Shown here: positions 34,858 to 46,899 of the stretch, in pieces | Layout: each line of letters begins with the position of its first letter | Position numbering within the stretch: the first letter of the stretch is position 1 | DNA from: Beroe forskalii | Lineage: Eukaryota > Ctenophora > Nuda > Beroida > Beroidae | Length of the DNA: 64,000 nucleotides | Reading direction: 5' to 3' | Assembly: GCA_011033025.1 (NCBI GenBank) | Contig: WFMF01000011.1 | Coordinates: 744,001 to 808,000, forward strand | Notes under the pieces: model-generated | Seen by the model: the letters and a program-made list of their open reading frames with translations, nothing else | What the model was told of the DNA's origin: nothing | Database searches by the model: none | Program-made: the position numbers and the translations under genes

Positions 34858-34897
34858 GCTAGACATGTGGTCGATGGTCATCGACCATGTTTCTAGC
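34858..34897 (+). other. Hairpin downstream of the Helitron coding region
   Basis: GCTAGA-CATG-TGGTCGATG pairs with CATCGACCA-TG-TTTCTAGC across a 2-bp loop with one small bulge. Helitrons usually carry a short hairpin just before their 3' end, but no CTRR terminus follows within the usual 10-12 bases. The assignment as the element's 3' hairpin is therefore tentative. Confidence 0.4.
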
Positions 34898-35224
34898 ATT
34901 CGTGCAAGCCGCTTACCACACTCCTACAGATCTGTCCTCATGAAGCTGGCACTGTTATTTAAACTGGCTTTGTGGGTACAGGTTTGTGGGTACAGGTTTG
35001 TTGGTACATGTTTGCGTCCTATGCGATGGTGTAGTGTGGTGAGTGGTCCCATCGCCGCCCAGCTTGTGCAGATGCTGGAGGGAGGCGGACACTTCCCAAA
35101 ATTTCTGTTTATTCATGTGTTTAATACGATATTTTCGATTTCATGACCCACTCATAATTTGTACCATATTAGACTAATTATTTGATTAAACATAATATAT
35201 TCACTTCATTTCAGGGGCAGACTA

Positions 35225-36074
35225 CACTCAGTTTTTTTTATAAGAAACTTATTGAAATCCTAGGCTACAAGTTTCTTATTTTTTCACGATTTTGAGCCTA
35301 AAAGTTTCTTAATCGGTTTCTTAATTCTACATACCGACATACCGTACAGCAAAATTTCTACGAAATTGCCAACATAGGAACCTACTGTGTAGACTGTAGT
35401 TGCGGATTAGAATCGAACCTTCTGATATTTTCAGGTAAATTATACACTTTTAAGCATGTACCTATTTTAAAAGATTTGTGCAACTGTATACAATAATGTT
35501 CAGGGATCTTCATCAAATGTTCTTCCAAAAAGTTCGCGAATTTTGAAATTTAGATAATATCTTAATCCTATAAAGATTTACCTAGCTGAGCTTAATGCTT
35601 GGAACTTTTGGAAATAGATATGGAACTGTAATAGTGTCCTGTCGCAACAACAATTTCTAAATTTCTGTTTTGTGCTTTAGCATCTGACATGTTACTTTAA
35701 ACCGACAAATCATGAAAGATTCATTTTCTAAATTCATATTCCATAATATGATCAATTATCACATATCCAGTGTAATACTGTAATAGAAGTCCAATAGAAG
35801 TACTAGATTAGTTTCGGAATGTTCACAATCAAAAAGTGGGGGTCTGGGGGCGCAGCCCCCAGAAGCCAGACGTATCATGTTATTAAAAGAATTTCAGTTG
35901 CAATAGGATTTTATACACAAATTTCAAAATTCTAGGCTAGAAGTTTCTTAATTTCTTAATTGTAAATCAGTGAAGTTTCTTAATTTTTCCGAAATTCTAG
36001 GCTAAGTTTCTTAAATTTTCGTAAATCCTAGGCTAAGTTTCTTATAGACAGTTTCTTATAAAAAAAACTGAGTG
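35225..36074 (-). mobile_element. TA-target MITE, copy 2 (850 bp)
   Basis: This is the same family as 11431-12278 but in the opposite orientation, with CACTCAG ends flanked by TA (35223-35224 and 36075-36076). The two copies align over their entire length with few differences, for example in a GAACTTTTTGGAAGAAC-type segment. The interior GC-rich palindromic core lies near 35840-35874. No open frame. It sits about 300 bp downstream of the Helitron hairpin. Confidence 0.92.
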
Positions 36075-36076
36075 TA

Positions 36077-37633
36077 TTGAGAAATAACTGCAGAAGCATC
36101 GAAACGTGATCTATGGACCTATTGGCTGTGTCAGTTGTAAGTATTCCTACTTTGTACTAGTAACTAATATAGTAAGTAATATACTTCCATGATCCATAGT
36201 ACCTATATAAAATCATCCCCTGTTTTTCAAATGCCTGTTGAATTAATTTAAACGAGTAACTATTTCGTCTATTCTCCCATATAGTATTGATACTATTTCA
36301 GATACTCTACTACTGTCCCAGCTACCATTCTCATGGCTGAGGTTGTCTCCAATACAAGGTTTGTACCAAGTTAAAACAAAAATAATCGGCTGTACAGTAA
36401 TCATGCTGTGCGATCGTGTGTCGTAACTTTGTGCCAGTGGGAGAAGGTGTTCTAGCGTTTTTGTCATAAAAGTGTCAGGATTTTACAGGATTTTACAAGA
36501 GGTTCCTCTCCATTCTTGTCATGGATTTTACGGAATTTCCGTCAATTAAAGTATCAACAAAGAGTTCCCTGTGGCTTTGCGGCTAGCAATATGTCTGCTC
36601 GATGTCACGTTCTATGTTTTAGGCGATTGGGCGGACGTAATTTTAATTGAGCAGAGTGGACGCTTGATTACGCCCAATTGTCTACTAGATTGAATGAAAC
36701 CATGTCCGTATCATGATATCGATTACAGATATTCTTAGAAATTCGTAGGAGCTTGTTCGTGTCCAGCTACGGAACGCGCCGCATGCTCTGTCGAGGATCA
36801 ATAGGTACAACTCCTGTAAAATCATGACATTTTTGGGCTAGAACATCTACTGGCCAGTGGCAATTTGAAACCACTTCATGGAATGCGCGAAGTATTTGTC
36901 GTATCATGCTGTCAATAACTTGGTTTTAGTCGATATTTTTATGGCGGGCTATATACCGCGCGCAGTGCATTGTGCGCACTTCGCAGCAGGTCGGCCTTAT
37001 AACATACACGGCATAGTTATTACTATCTTGTTCCAGGTCGACCAAGCATTCAAAGAAAGTGCTGCCAACAAGCATGCAAAGCTCCAATCCTTAACGTAGC
37101 TGTGTGATCTCGTCACTGGCTTCAGCCAAAGTTGACACCACTTCTTACAACCTCTTCCACCCTCGCATACACTACTGTTACGTGAGCATTATTAGTCGAT
37201 AGCTTCCAGCTGCCAGCAGGTACTGTAAATTGTCAGTGTATGTATCCACTTCTATCAATCTCATCGTGGTAATTAAGTCAATTTGGAATATAAAACATTA
37301 AATTTAATTATAAATGATAATTATTGTCAAATTGTGGATATTTTACAAGTTGCTGGTCATGATATCTACGGCAGTGTGACGTGCTTAAATCTTATTAATG
37401 CTTATGTTTTGTATAGGATATACGTTGGCACACTCAATAGATTGAAATTTAAACAAAATACGAGAGAATTGTATTCAGCAGCTTTCGAAAATCTTGTGAT
37501 TATCGTCGTCACACTCACGTCTCACACGCTGCAAAAGTGCCCAATGTATTACAGCCTCAAAAAGTCGAAAAACTGGGCAATGCAAGGTCCTTTGAAAAGT
37601 CAATTATGATTATTATCCTTCAATCGAATATCA
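36077..37633. other. Spacer, no gene recognised
   Basis: Unique sequence. The longest frames are 73 codons (36878-37099) and 108 codons (37283-37609), both without recognisable domains and with AT-rich composition like the surroundings. Confidence 0.45.
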
Positions 37634-37773
37634 CCACCAAAACCGTTGGACGGCTGGTCTAGTAACCCTCCGCGGGGGTGGATGTGACTACGGGAACTTG
37701 AAAAAGGCAAATAGACAGATCACATCCAAACCAGCGGGGGGTTACTAGACCAACCGTCCAACGGTTTTGGTGG
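37634..37773. repeat. Imperfect 140-bp palindrome
   Basis: CCACCAAAACCGTTGGACGG (from 37634) and about 35 more bases pair with the complement at 37720-37773, at roughly 90 percent match by eye. The arms are about 54 bp with a loop of about 32 bp. A (TAA)n microsatellite follows at 37775-37802. One arm motif recurs inverted at 39127-39148. Confidence 0.85.
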
Positions 37774-39148
37774 TTATAATAATAATAATAATAATAATAA
37801 AGTAATAAGAGCTGATAATTCGGGACCCAACTTACAAAGCCGAGATCTCAAGAACGGGAAATGGTAGAGCCATGATCGAGGTCAGGTTTTGTTGATCTAA
37901 GATAGGAAAGTGTTATAGGCTATAAGAGAAGTTCTGGTGACGTCATTATCACGTCACTATGACGTCATCAACTTAGCGAAATTTTCTTGCTTTTTTAGCG
38001 AAAATAGGCCATTTTCAAGCGCATTTTTCACCAAGAAGGAAAGGAGATAGCTCCTTGAATTTTTTGGATAGGAGTTAGCAAATTTAAAGAGCTTTCAGAA
38101 AATCATATGGATCATTGGGCTATCTCGATTTTTCATCGAGATATACTCGATTTTCTAAGGTACGGTGAAAAATCGATTTCCAAATTATAGGACAAAACTT
38201 AAACGAGTGAGATGTCAAGAACTGCGACTTATCTTGAGCTGAGACCGGTCAAACTATGTTGTACTAAGGTGGAATTGTGTGATAGGCTATATGGGAAGTT
38301 GGTTTGAGCCTATTTGGGTGCTGTGATGACGTCATCAAAATCGCGTAAAACCACTAAAATAGCGTATTTTGCGATATAACGCTATTTTGCGCTACTTTGG
38401 ACATCTCCAACTCAAAGACTTTTCATCAGATAATGTTTCACTTTGATATGCTGCTTTTATACCTTGAGATTTAGTTATAAAACGAATTTCATGGCAATCG
38501 GTCGAAAAATGTTGTCATGAGAGGCCTTTGGATATGGAGCTGCAAAATGCTCGAAATTACGTTTACAACGAAAATTTGTTATGTAGTCCTATTCTGTGAT
38601 ACGATGGACAACTGATAGTGGTTTCTCCATGTCCCATAGTGAATAGGCATGGGAAATATATACGATGGACTAGTGAAGCACGTGAGTTCACGCGGACGTT
38701 TTGTAGAAATTAGGGGATTCGAAGAAATTGATATTTATACGGGATTTTCGACTTGATTACGTTGAAATGAGTTCAAATACGACTAATGCACATGAAATTA
38801 GATCCAGTTGCTATATTTCAGCACGTAAGTTCACGTGGACGATTTGTAGAAATTAGGGGATTTAAAGGGATTTATATTTATACGTGATTTTCGACTTGAT
38901 TACATTGAAACAAGTTCGATTACGATCAATGCATGTGAAATTGAAGCCGGATGCTGTATTTCGGCACGTGAGTTCACGTCGATGAGGTGTAGAAATAAAG
39001 AAATACGTCAATTTTATTAATTCCAAGTTAGAATAGCGTTGTATCGGACTGCGTGAAGTTTAGTTACGTTGGTTTCAACTGACAAAATGGATTGACCTCA
39101 CCCAACTAGCAGGAGGTCACTACGACAACCGTCCAACGGTTTTGGAGG
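37634..39148. mobile_element. Possible 1.5-kb inverted-repeat element, non-coding
   Basis: The CCAAAACCGTTGGACGG motif at the left (37637) is matched by CCGTCCAACGGTTTTGG at about 39129-39145. The interior contains loosely repeated blocks, for example TGACGTCATCA near 37940-37970 and 38330, and GGCACGTGAGTTCACG-type motifs near 38680, 38820 and 38965. No domain-bearing frame. The right end lies only a few bases from the terminal repeat of the next element. Confidence 0.45.
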
Positions 39149-42012
39149 TCCTACCTGGAGCAGGTGGGAAAGCAACAGTAGGTGTGCAGGGGTTGTAGGT
39201 TCAATTCTTAATGGGAGCATAATACTTGGAACGGTATTTTTAATTGAGGAGTGTGATTCTAAGTAAAACGAAACACATAATTTGCTCTACAATGTTAATT
39301 TTTTAATTTAATCAGGAGGTTAATAAGGCGGTATGCTCTTGGAGTGTTGTAATATAATGCCTGTAAGTTTTGCTGTTGAAAGTATTGTAGGTATAGCCAA
39401 TATTGCTGCCGTGTTGGCTGTCATATATACTGCTGAACACCTGGATTATATAGCCTGTATATATTAGTATATTGTACATGTTCCTACATTGTTATAAAGA
39501 CCAGTCACTCGGAACTGTTCTTATTTCTCAACTATGTGTTTCGATTGTGTGTTAGAACCTGTTGCCTTAAATAGCTCGAGTCCTATTATCGATCTTTCAT
39601 CCAGATAATAATGTTAAGTTGAACGGTGTCACAGTATATTGTTTATTGCAAACACAATACCTTGCACAGTTTAAAATTCCTTATTTTCTTTTACCTCTTA
39701 CTTACCGACTTAAATTCCAGGATATCATGTTTGTGGCTACTCGGTCTGATACAGTGGGTCGTTCAAATTCATCCTCGGCTCTTTTAGAGTTTATTGCCCG
39801 AAATCATGCGCTCAACAAGACTGGATTTCTGGACTATAATCGTCTCGGGACCAAAGACAATGTAGGTCTTGTCAGTGTCTCACCAAAATTCGTTGATAAT
39901 TTCCTGGTCCAGGTCATAGTACCCGACTATAATATGGATCATGGCAAGTTTATTTACGTTGGTTCTGTTAACAAAGGCATCAGGGAGCTTTTGGACATTT
40001 TTGATCTGGAGAAATGTGTTGTTAAAGCAATTGGATGTCATAAGTTAGATGATAGTTACGTGATCGATTCAAAGACCAAGATTCTATATCCTAAGTCGGG
40101 TGTAAGTGTTGAGCAGTTTTACATGCAGGAATATAAAATAGCAACTCCGAATATCAAATACAATAATGTTATGGAACTGCTTCGGTCAGGTGAGCTACAG
40201 GAAAGGGGGCTGAAGCTTAAAGATTTAGATGTTACAATGGATTTTGCTGGTACATTTGACAAAGATGAGGTCATTGAACATCTAATAAAAAACTGTGACT
40301 TTCGAATGCAAGGTAAAGCCATGTTAGGACCTCGAACAATTCTTGACAATGATAAATTTGTTGGTCGTAATTGTTTGACCTATATGGAGGAGATAAATGG
40401 GGTCTGTACTAGACAGAAAATTTACAACAAAATGGTACAAATGTTAGAATCTCAAAGTGTGCGTAGTTCTGTTGGCTGTCATTGGCGGGATTGGGTTATC
40501 CAACAAGACACTCTCTTGGCATCTGCACGAGATCTGTCCACTGATAGAGGACTAACCAGAGCGGAGGTAACTTTTTACGTTGAATCCGACAAAATTCCCT
40601 CTGACACCTTGATAGAGGAGACACTCATGGGCATAGTGGAGTTCGTACCAAGCACACTGGTATATTCAACCCCATTTTCCAAAACCTGGGAAGTGTATTG
40701 CGATACTTTTGTACACTCCTTGGTTTGTGTTGATCGGAAACAACACAATGCCCTCCTTGTCTACAGCTACAATGAAGTTACAGGGAAAATCAGTGGACAG
40801 ATTATTGAGCAGTTTGAGAGTAAGTGGAGGTGGGTTTTGAAAAATCTCACTTTAAATGGGAACCTGCCTATTGACATAATTGAAATCATACATACAACAT
40901 TGGTTCTACAAAGCAAAAAGAAAAGAGATGCTGTTCTAGAGTTCACAGGGAGTCGGTTTTTCAAGTCATTGAACAACTCAACAGAATTCCAGACTCGTTT
41001 GGTTTCAAAGAAGGGTTGCTTCAGCTGGATCAATGAATCACAGGAGACACTTAATAATATGCAGTTGAAAGCTGGACTGATATGTCATCGAAACTGCATT
41101 CCCTATGCTGCAAACAAGGCCGCAAATATCAAAACGAAAGCAGAAATTGACTTACAAAAAGTTGAGCAGCTTCATATTTCTCTGGATTCAAATAGAAAGA
41201 GAGTAAAGATAGAACAAAACAGTGAAGACGTAAAAGATCGACTGTTTGATGAGGCCCTAAAGATAGAAGATGTAAGAAAACCTCTTTTTGCTACATTGGA
41301 ATCCAATAGAAAACGCCAAGAACGTGTCAAGTATTACATTGCAGAGAAAAATCGTGCTACCAAAAGTCATCTGAGAACACTTGAACAGGGTACTTATCCA
41401 TTGCTGTCTGCTAAATATTTTAAGCACAATGAGTTTGGACCTCGTTTCCAAATTGTTATAGAAGCAGATGATAAATTACATTGCATGTGGAGTAACTGGG
41501 CATTAACCAATGATCTAACAAAACTAAAAGATGCAATTCCTGGAATCTTCGATGAAAGTGGTTATCTTGTACATTTTAGTGGGCCACTTGGAAACCTAAT
41601 CATAAAAGGTCGTGCAATGAACAAGAATGGCTTTTTTACTGTTTATTGCGATTTTACCCCATGTACTGTTGGGGAAACACATGAGGAGTTAAATCGCCAA
41701 AATGTTGAGGAACTAAAAACTCAACCTGTCAGCTTACCTCTTTCCCCGACATTGGAAGCCCCCAGAGAAGAACTTATTCCGTACAAAGAGTGCAAATCAT
41801 TGACAAATTTTGCTGTTGGTTCTGTGAATCGCATTGACAAAATTGGATGGCTTGAGCACTATGGGAAAAAACGTCTTGTTGTACAAATTGGTGGTGTTTG
41901 GTATCAGGCCGGTGCAGATTTAGAGAGTAAACAAGATTTGGTTTCCAAGGGTGTTTTCGTTAAAATTGATAAATTGAAAAGGAATGCTTCTCTGAGACGT
42001 AAAGAGGCTATT

Positions 42013-43654
42013 CAGTGGTCGACCGGGGCCCCGGCCCCGGCCAAAATCACTGTCCCCGGCTCTTCCCGGCCCCGGCCAAAATTGAGGAAGAGACCGGGGC
42101 CCCGGCCCCGGTCCCGGCCCCGGCCGAATTTTTAACCCCCGGCCCCGGCCTAAAATCGTGATTTTACCGGGGAATTGGCCGGGGATTTAATATTTACCTT
42201 TTCAGACGAAAATTTGTGAATTCCATAATATAATTTCCTAATTTGACATGAAACAGGACGATAAATTTTTCCATCCAATGATATTGCTAATGCTTAGGAC
42301 ATTAAACTTCTAATTAGGTCGCTCAAGACGCGTAGTCACGTGCATTTCAATTACTTGAAATTGTAGGGAAAATTGTATTGAGCTGATGTTGCTATCTATC
42401 GACCTCTAACCACCACCCCAGACCCGCATCTATCATCGAAGTTTAACTTTCATGTTACTTTTTCGTCTACGAGACATGTAAACACGTTGAAAATAGACGA
42501 AAATACTGTTTTCAAAAAGGCTAAATACTATTGAGGCATCTATTTTATCAGCTTTATTAAAAACGTTTGGTTTCTGGAGGTTGTTGCCCAGAGGGCACTC
42601 GACACATTAAGGTTCCACAACTCTCTTGATGTTTTTCCGGGACCAGACATGTTAAAAATACAAAAATAGAGTTCAAATGCTATAAAAGTATAAAGGCGAC
42701 TGTTTTATTTGTACAGGTCATCTGGCTTCTGGGGCCAGCCGCCCCCAGACCCCTGCTTATCATTGAATTTCAGTGATAGTCATGATTTTGCTTCGGCCAA
42801 ATTCGTTTGAAAAACACGAGAAATTGAGTTTAAGTACTAAAGAGGCGATTATTCTATTTGCTAAGATCGTCTGGCTTCTGGGGGCTACCGCCCCCAGACC
42901 CCTGCATATCATTTAATTAGTTAATTCCAGGGACAGTCTTGATTTAGCTGTGGCCAGATTCAGTGAAAAATACGAGAATCGAGTTGAAATACTAAAGAGG
43001 CGATTATTCTATTTGCTCAGGTCGTCTGGCTTCTGGGAACTGCCGCCTCCAGACCCCTGCATATCATTGAATTTCAGTGCAGTCTTGATTTTTGCTTCGA
43101 CCACATTGTTTGAAAAACACGAGAAATTGAGTTGAAATACTAAAGAAACGATTATTCTATTTGCTCAGGTCGTCTGGTTTCTGGGGGCTGCCGCCCCCAG
43201 ACCCCTGCCTGTATATCATTGAGTTTCAGTGAAAGTCTCGATTTTGCTTCGACAACATTGTTTGAAAAATACGAGAAATTGAGTTGAAATACTAAAGAGA
43301 CGATTATTCTATTTGCTCAGGTCGTCTGGTATCTGGGGGCTACCGCCCCCATACCCCTGCATATCATTGAATTTCAGTGATTTAGCTTAAAGGTGTATTG
43401 AATGCCTAACCTGTCAGTTTTCATGCGCATATTTTGTATTCCATTTCTTGTGTGAAAAGTACTCTGGCCCTAATTTTCTTTGGTCATCAATCCCCGGCCC
43501 CGGCCCCGGCCCCGGCTAAATTGATGGTTCCCCGGCCCCGGCCCCGGCCCCGGTCAAATTTCTCAAGTCTTCCCCGGCCCCGGCCCCGGCCTGAATCGCC
43601 ATCCCCGGCCCCGGCCCCGGCCCCGGCTGAGATCCCACCCCCGGTCGACCACTG
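42013..43654. mobile_element. hAT-like non-autonomous element (1.64 kb) inside the unknown gene
   Basis: The ends are CAGTGGTCGACCGGGG (42013) and its perfect complement ending at 43654. The flanking 8-bp duplication AGGCTATT is exact (42005-42012 and 43655-43662), as expected of hAT elements. CCCCGG hexamer arrays lie inside both ends (42026-42150 and 43492-43645). Five tandem units of about 148 bp with the GC-rich palindromic core lie at 42720-43375. No transposase. Architecture matches 18203-20872. Confidence 0.92.
42720..43375 (+). repeat. About 148-bp tandem units with GC-rich palindromic core, five copies
   Basis: Each unit has GTCTGGCTTCTGGGGGC-NNC-CGCCCCCAGACCCCTGC, then CATATCATTGAATTTCAGTG, a TTTGAAAAACACGAGAAATT segment and GGCGATTATTCTATTTGC. 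The core is the complement of that in 19030-20500, but the linkers are different. Confidence 0.88.
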
Positions 43655-44514
43655 AGGCTATTGTTACTCTGGTTCCATACGGTCAGTGGCATCTTCTTGT
43701 TGACTACAAAGATGCAGTTTTGTATAACAGACCAGATGGTGCAACGAAGGTTATCGATGTTAAAGAAGTTGAAGTGAGAGGACAAAAGCGAAAGCTTTTA
43801 TTGTCCAATGATGGGAGAGTGCTAAAACTTAGGAAATCAGAGTTAGAAAACACTGTAAAACCGGGTTTTATTTGATCAACTAATTTTATTACTCTGCATT
43901 TTGTGTAGTATTATTGCTCTGAGCATATACTGGAATTTAAATGAGAGATGGTGATTTGTATAAGCTTATTAATTAAGTAATTAGAATTTAGATTATCGAA
44001 TTTTCATGAGACTTAAAATCAATCATTTGGAACTGGTGTTATTACCTTCTTAACCATTTACTAATATTTGCAAATAAAATATTTGACCAAATCAAAAATC
44101 GCTTGTTTGATTTGGTAAACCTATGGTTTCTATTTTAGCTAGCATATGCCGAAACACAGGGCGAAATTTCAAATTGTAATTATAATTGTCCATGTGGGGG
44201 TAACACTTAATTGATAAGAAAGGGCAGTAGGTATACGCGAGTACATTGGAATAACTGCTGTCATGTGCCTCTTAGGGTACCTGCTATAATTACCACGCAT
44301 TTAAATAACATGCAACTGGAATATAATAAACAAAATGAACACAATGATTAAGCCCTGTCAACCAAATGAACAACTGACATTATTAGCAAAAAACGATATA
44401 TAATTACAAAAGAAATACATAAATATAAATTGCCATTATTTGGATGAGTCATCACTGAGAGTCGAACCTACAACCCCTGCACACCTACTGTTGCTTTCCC
44501 ACCTGCTCCAGGTA

Positions 44515-45655
44515 TGTTACTAAAAATAGACCAACAGAGCAAAAACGGGTACCATTTGCCCAGGTCGTCCTCCAAATTTTATCCTTTTGAAAACGAAAGA
44601 AATACCAGAGCAACAAAACAGAGGTTTTATATTTAAAAGTAATTCTATGTTTACTTATCAATCCAACAAAGAAGGTCTGAAATACTTCTATTGTAAACGT
44701 CGTCTATTGAGTGATGGTTTTTCAACTACTGTACTTATTTAGATTTATAATCAAAATTTGATGAGTATTATACTTATTCGCCTAATTAAATATCTGCTCT
44801 ACAGCCCTAAGGAAGAAACAAGTAAGTGACATTTTGGTCAAAATTGAGTTATACATATTGCCGTGATGTGCATACGATTCTGAACAACTTCCAAAAGGTT
44901 AGGAGCTCATATATAATGCATAGAAACCGAGAAAATCGATTTTACATTTTTTTACAACCAAGTAAGTGACATTTTGAACCTAGGATAATGCCCTAAGGAA
45001 ATACCAAGTAATTACATGTTTTAAGTATTACAATGGAATAAACCAATTAACTGTTATTTGCTACTAAGCAAGAAACCAGATATCAGTTTTTGTTCAAAAG
45101 CCTCAAATGAGGTAGATACTCATCATTCTTAACTAATATAGTGCAATTCGGATTCATATGTCAGCTGAGAAGAGCATCTTATACCAAAAATTATTCCATA
45201 TCAATATAGTTTAAGCTTTTAAGTGATTCATTAAATTTTGTAGTTTATCATTTGTGAAAATAATTAATAATTATATTATTATTATTCAACAGTCAACCAA
45301 CAACTTTCTATTTTTTTTGTTTTCTGCCCCATATCAATATCATAATTGATTGGTCGTCCCCAAGAAAATAATTGGTTCTCCTTTTTTTCAGCAAGTGCAT
45401 CCCCTGAATTGGCAAAAAATACGTTCGATTGTTGACGAAATTAAACATTTTATTTGCTCAAATTATTCCATGATTTGCTCAAATTATTCCATTATTCGAT
45501 TAGAAAATCACAACATTACATTTCCGTTGAATTTTGCAGCTGATATAACAACTGATAGACTCTGGACAATGAAATTATGCTGCGCAATTAATTAGTGTGA
45601 ATTTATCAAAAACGCATTAATTGACGCAGTTCTTGATACTAAGGTACACATTATA
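44515..45655. other. Spacer, no gene recognised
   Basis: This is AT-rich unique DNA. CAAGTAAGTGACATTTTG occurs twice (about 44819 and 44958). Short frames of about 80 codons are uninformative. Confidence 0.45.
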
Positions 45656-46899
45656 ACGGGTGATGACTAATTATCTGGAATTATTTCAATGTATTCTTGT
45701 GGGCAAATCGAGATCTTGTTAGAGCTCAAATATGATTATTCTGGACCTAAAAAGTCTGCTGATTCAGAATAACATCATGAGAAAATTTGAAAACCCTGTT
45801 TTCCCATGCTACTGGCCGATTAGTTTGAGAAGGTGCAGAAAAATCTTGCATAAAATCTTAGTGACAATAATTATCCCCAAAAGTGTAGATAAAGCCTTAC
45901 TATGGGATGATTCTGAGCAGGAGGGTCTCAAGAGTGACTGCAGTAAGTAGCATCACTAACTTATTCAGTGGTGACCCTATGGAACCTAAAACGTGTTTAA
46001 AATCGTCAATTCTAGAATAATTTCACTTACATAAAACTGTGATTTTGGGTGATTGTTAATCCAAAATTCGGCATACCGATGAATGGAAGTGGTCCAAAGA
46101 CATGGATTATGTTTAATGAGGTCCCTGCCATCAAATCTGAGTGTTCAGACCACCTAGGTCCTGTTCTAAGACTTTCTTAAGAGGCACCCCTCCATGGCCC
46201 AACATTGATTGACCTGTTTCACTGTTTCATCTGACAGTTCAGGTTGAGAAACACGGTTTTCACGTAAATGATATGTCACGAGGTTTGTCACCTGATATGC
46301 GCGTGATCAGGCAGTATTTATAAATATCCCCGGTTTTGATGAGCAGGTTTGTTGAAATTGCACGGTTTTCACATCGCTTGTGGGGTATCGAATGTCAGTC
46401 ATGCTCCTCACGTGATATGCACGTGATCATACAGCATATCTGTAAATTCGCTGCTTCTCCAGACAGTGCATTGAAAGATTCCCGGTTTTCACATCGCACA
46501 AGCAGTATCAGTTGCAGTCACGTGCTGCAGGTGACATACATGTGAACTGTAAAGGATGCTGTTGAGCCGACAGCCCATAGATATTTCCCCGGTTTTCACA
46601 TCGCTGCTCCCATGTAAATTGTAATCTAATCAGTAGACAGTTCGTTACACTCTTCACTGTTTTCACAGTGTAAGTGTAGAGGAATGTGTGTAAATTAGAT
46701 TTACGGCTAAGAAATGCGCTTGAGGATTCATGGAGCAGCGCTGAGTGTGCTGTGCGATATAAAATAAAAAATATACACAATATCATGTACAATGTACATG
46801 TATACATGCAAATCTTGGCCTTCCATGAAAACGTCGGCCTTCGGCCTCGGTGGTATTTTGCATTCCTGATCAGTTTGACACTATTTTACTCATCACGTT

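Larger units (their letters stand above)
26050..34910 (+). mobile_element. Helitron (OTU-bearing), nearly complete, about 8.8 kb
   Basis: Three consecutive plus-strand coding blocks in three different frames supply the recognisable parts of an animal Helitron: a repetitive N-terminal region, DUF6570-like and Helitron_like_N regions with HUH endonuclease motif, a two-tyrosine motif, a superfamily 1 (PIF1-like) helicase and an OTU protease-like domain. Both joins between blocks change frame. A candidate 3' hairpin lies at 34858-34897. Exact ends (5' TC, 3' CTRR) were not established, so the boundaries are approximate. The coding blocks are long and open, which suggests a fairly young copy. Confidence 0.85.
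39727..43875 (+). pseudogene. Unknown element-encoded protein, about 832 residues, split by an insertion
   Basis: The first in-frame ATG (39727) follows a splice-acceptor-like tract (AAATTCCAG, about 39712-39720). 762 codons run to 42012, then a hAT-like element interrupts at a codon boundary. 70 more codons and TGA lie at 43663-43875 in the frame expected after removal of the insert and one target copy. As it stands, the gene reads 40 foreign Pro/Arg-rich residues into the insert and stops at 42135. Visible segments are LDVTMDFAGTFDKDEVIEHL (about residues 170-190), RQKIYNKMVQMLE (about 235-250), GLTRAEVTFYVESD (about 278-292) and a charged C-terminal region. The order 'aspartates, YNK, RxEV' faintly recalls rolling-circle Rep_trans-type initiators, but no clear HUH motif was found. 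Function unknown. Confidence 0.7.
39154..44512 (+). mobile_element. TA-flanked DNA element with about 60-bp TIRs and one unknown protein
   Basis: CCTGGAGCAGGTGGGAAAGC and about 40 further bases at 39154-39215 are matched in inverted orientation at 44455-44512. TA dinucleotides abut both ends (39152-39153 and 44513-44514). The terminal repeats contain a tRNA-like stretch ending GGTTGTAGGTTCGACTCTC, which resembles a B box. Without the later insertion at 42013-43654 and its 8-bp duplication the element would be about 3.7 kb. It contains a single gene in the same orientation throughout. The combination of these ends and this gene does not match a transposon superfamily that I can name. Confidence 0.65.
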
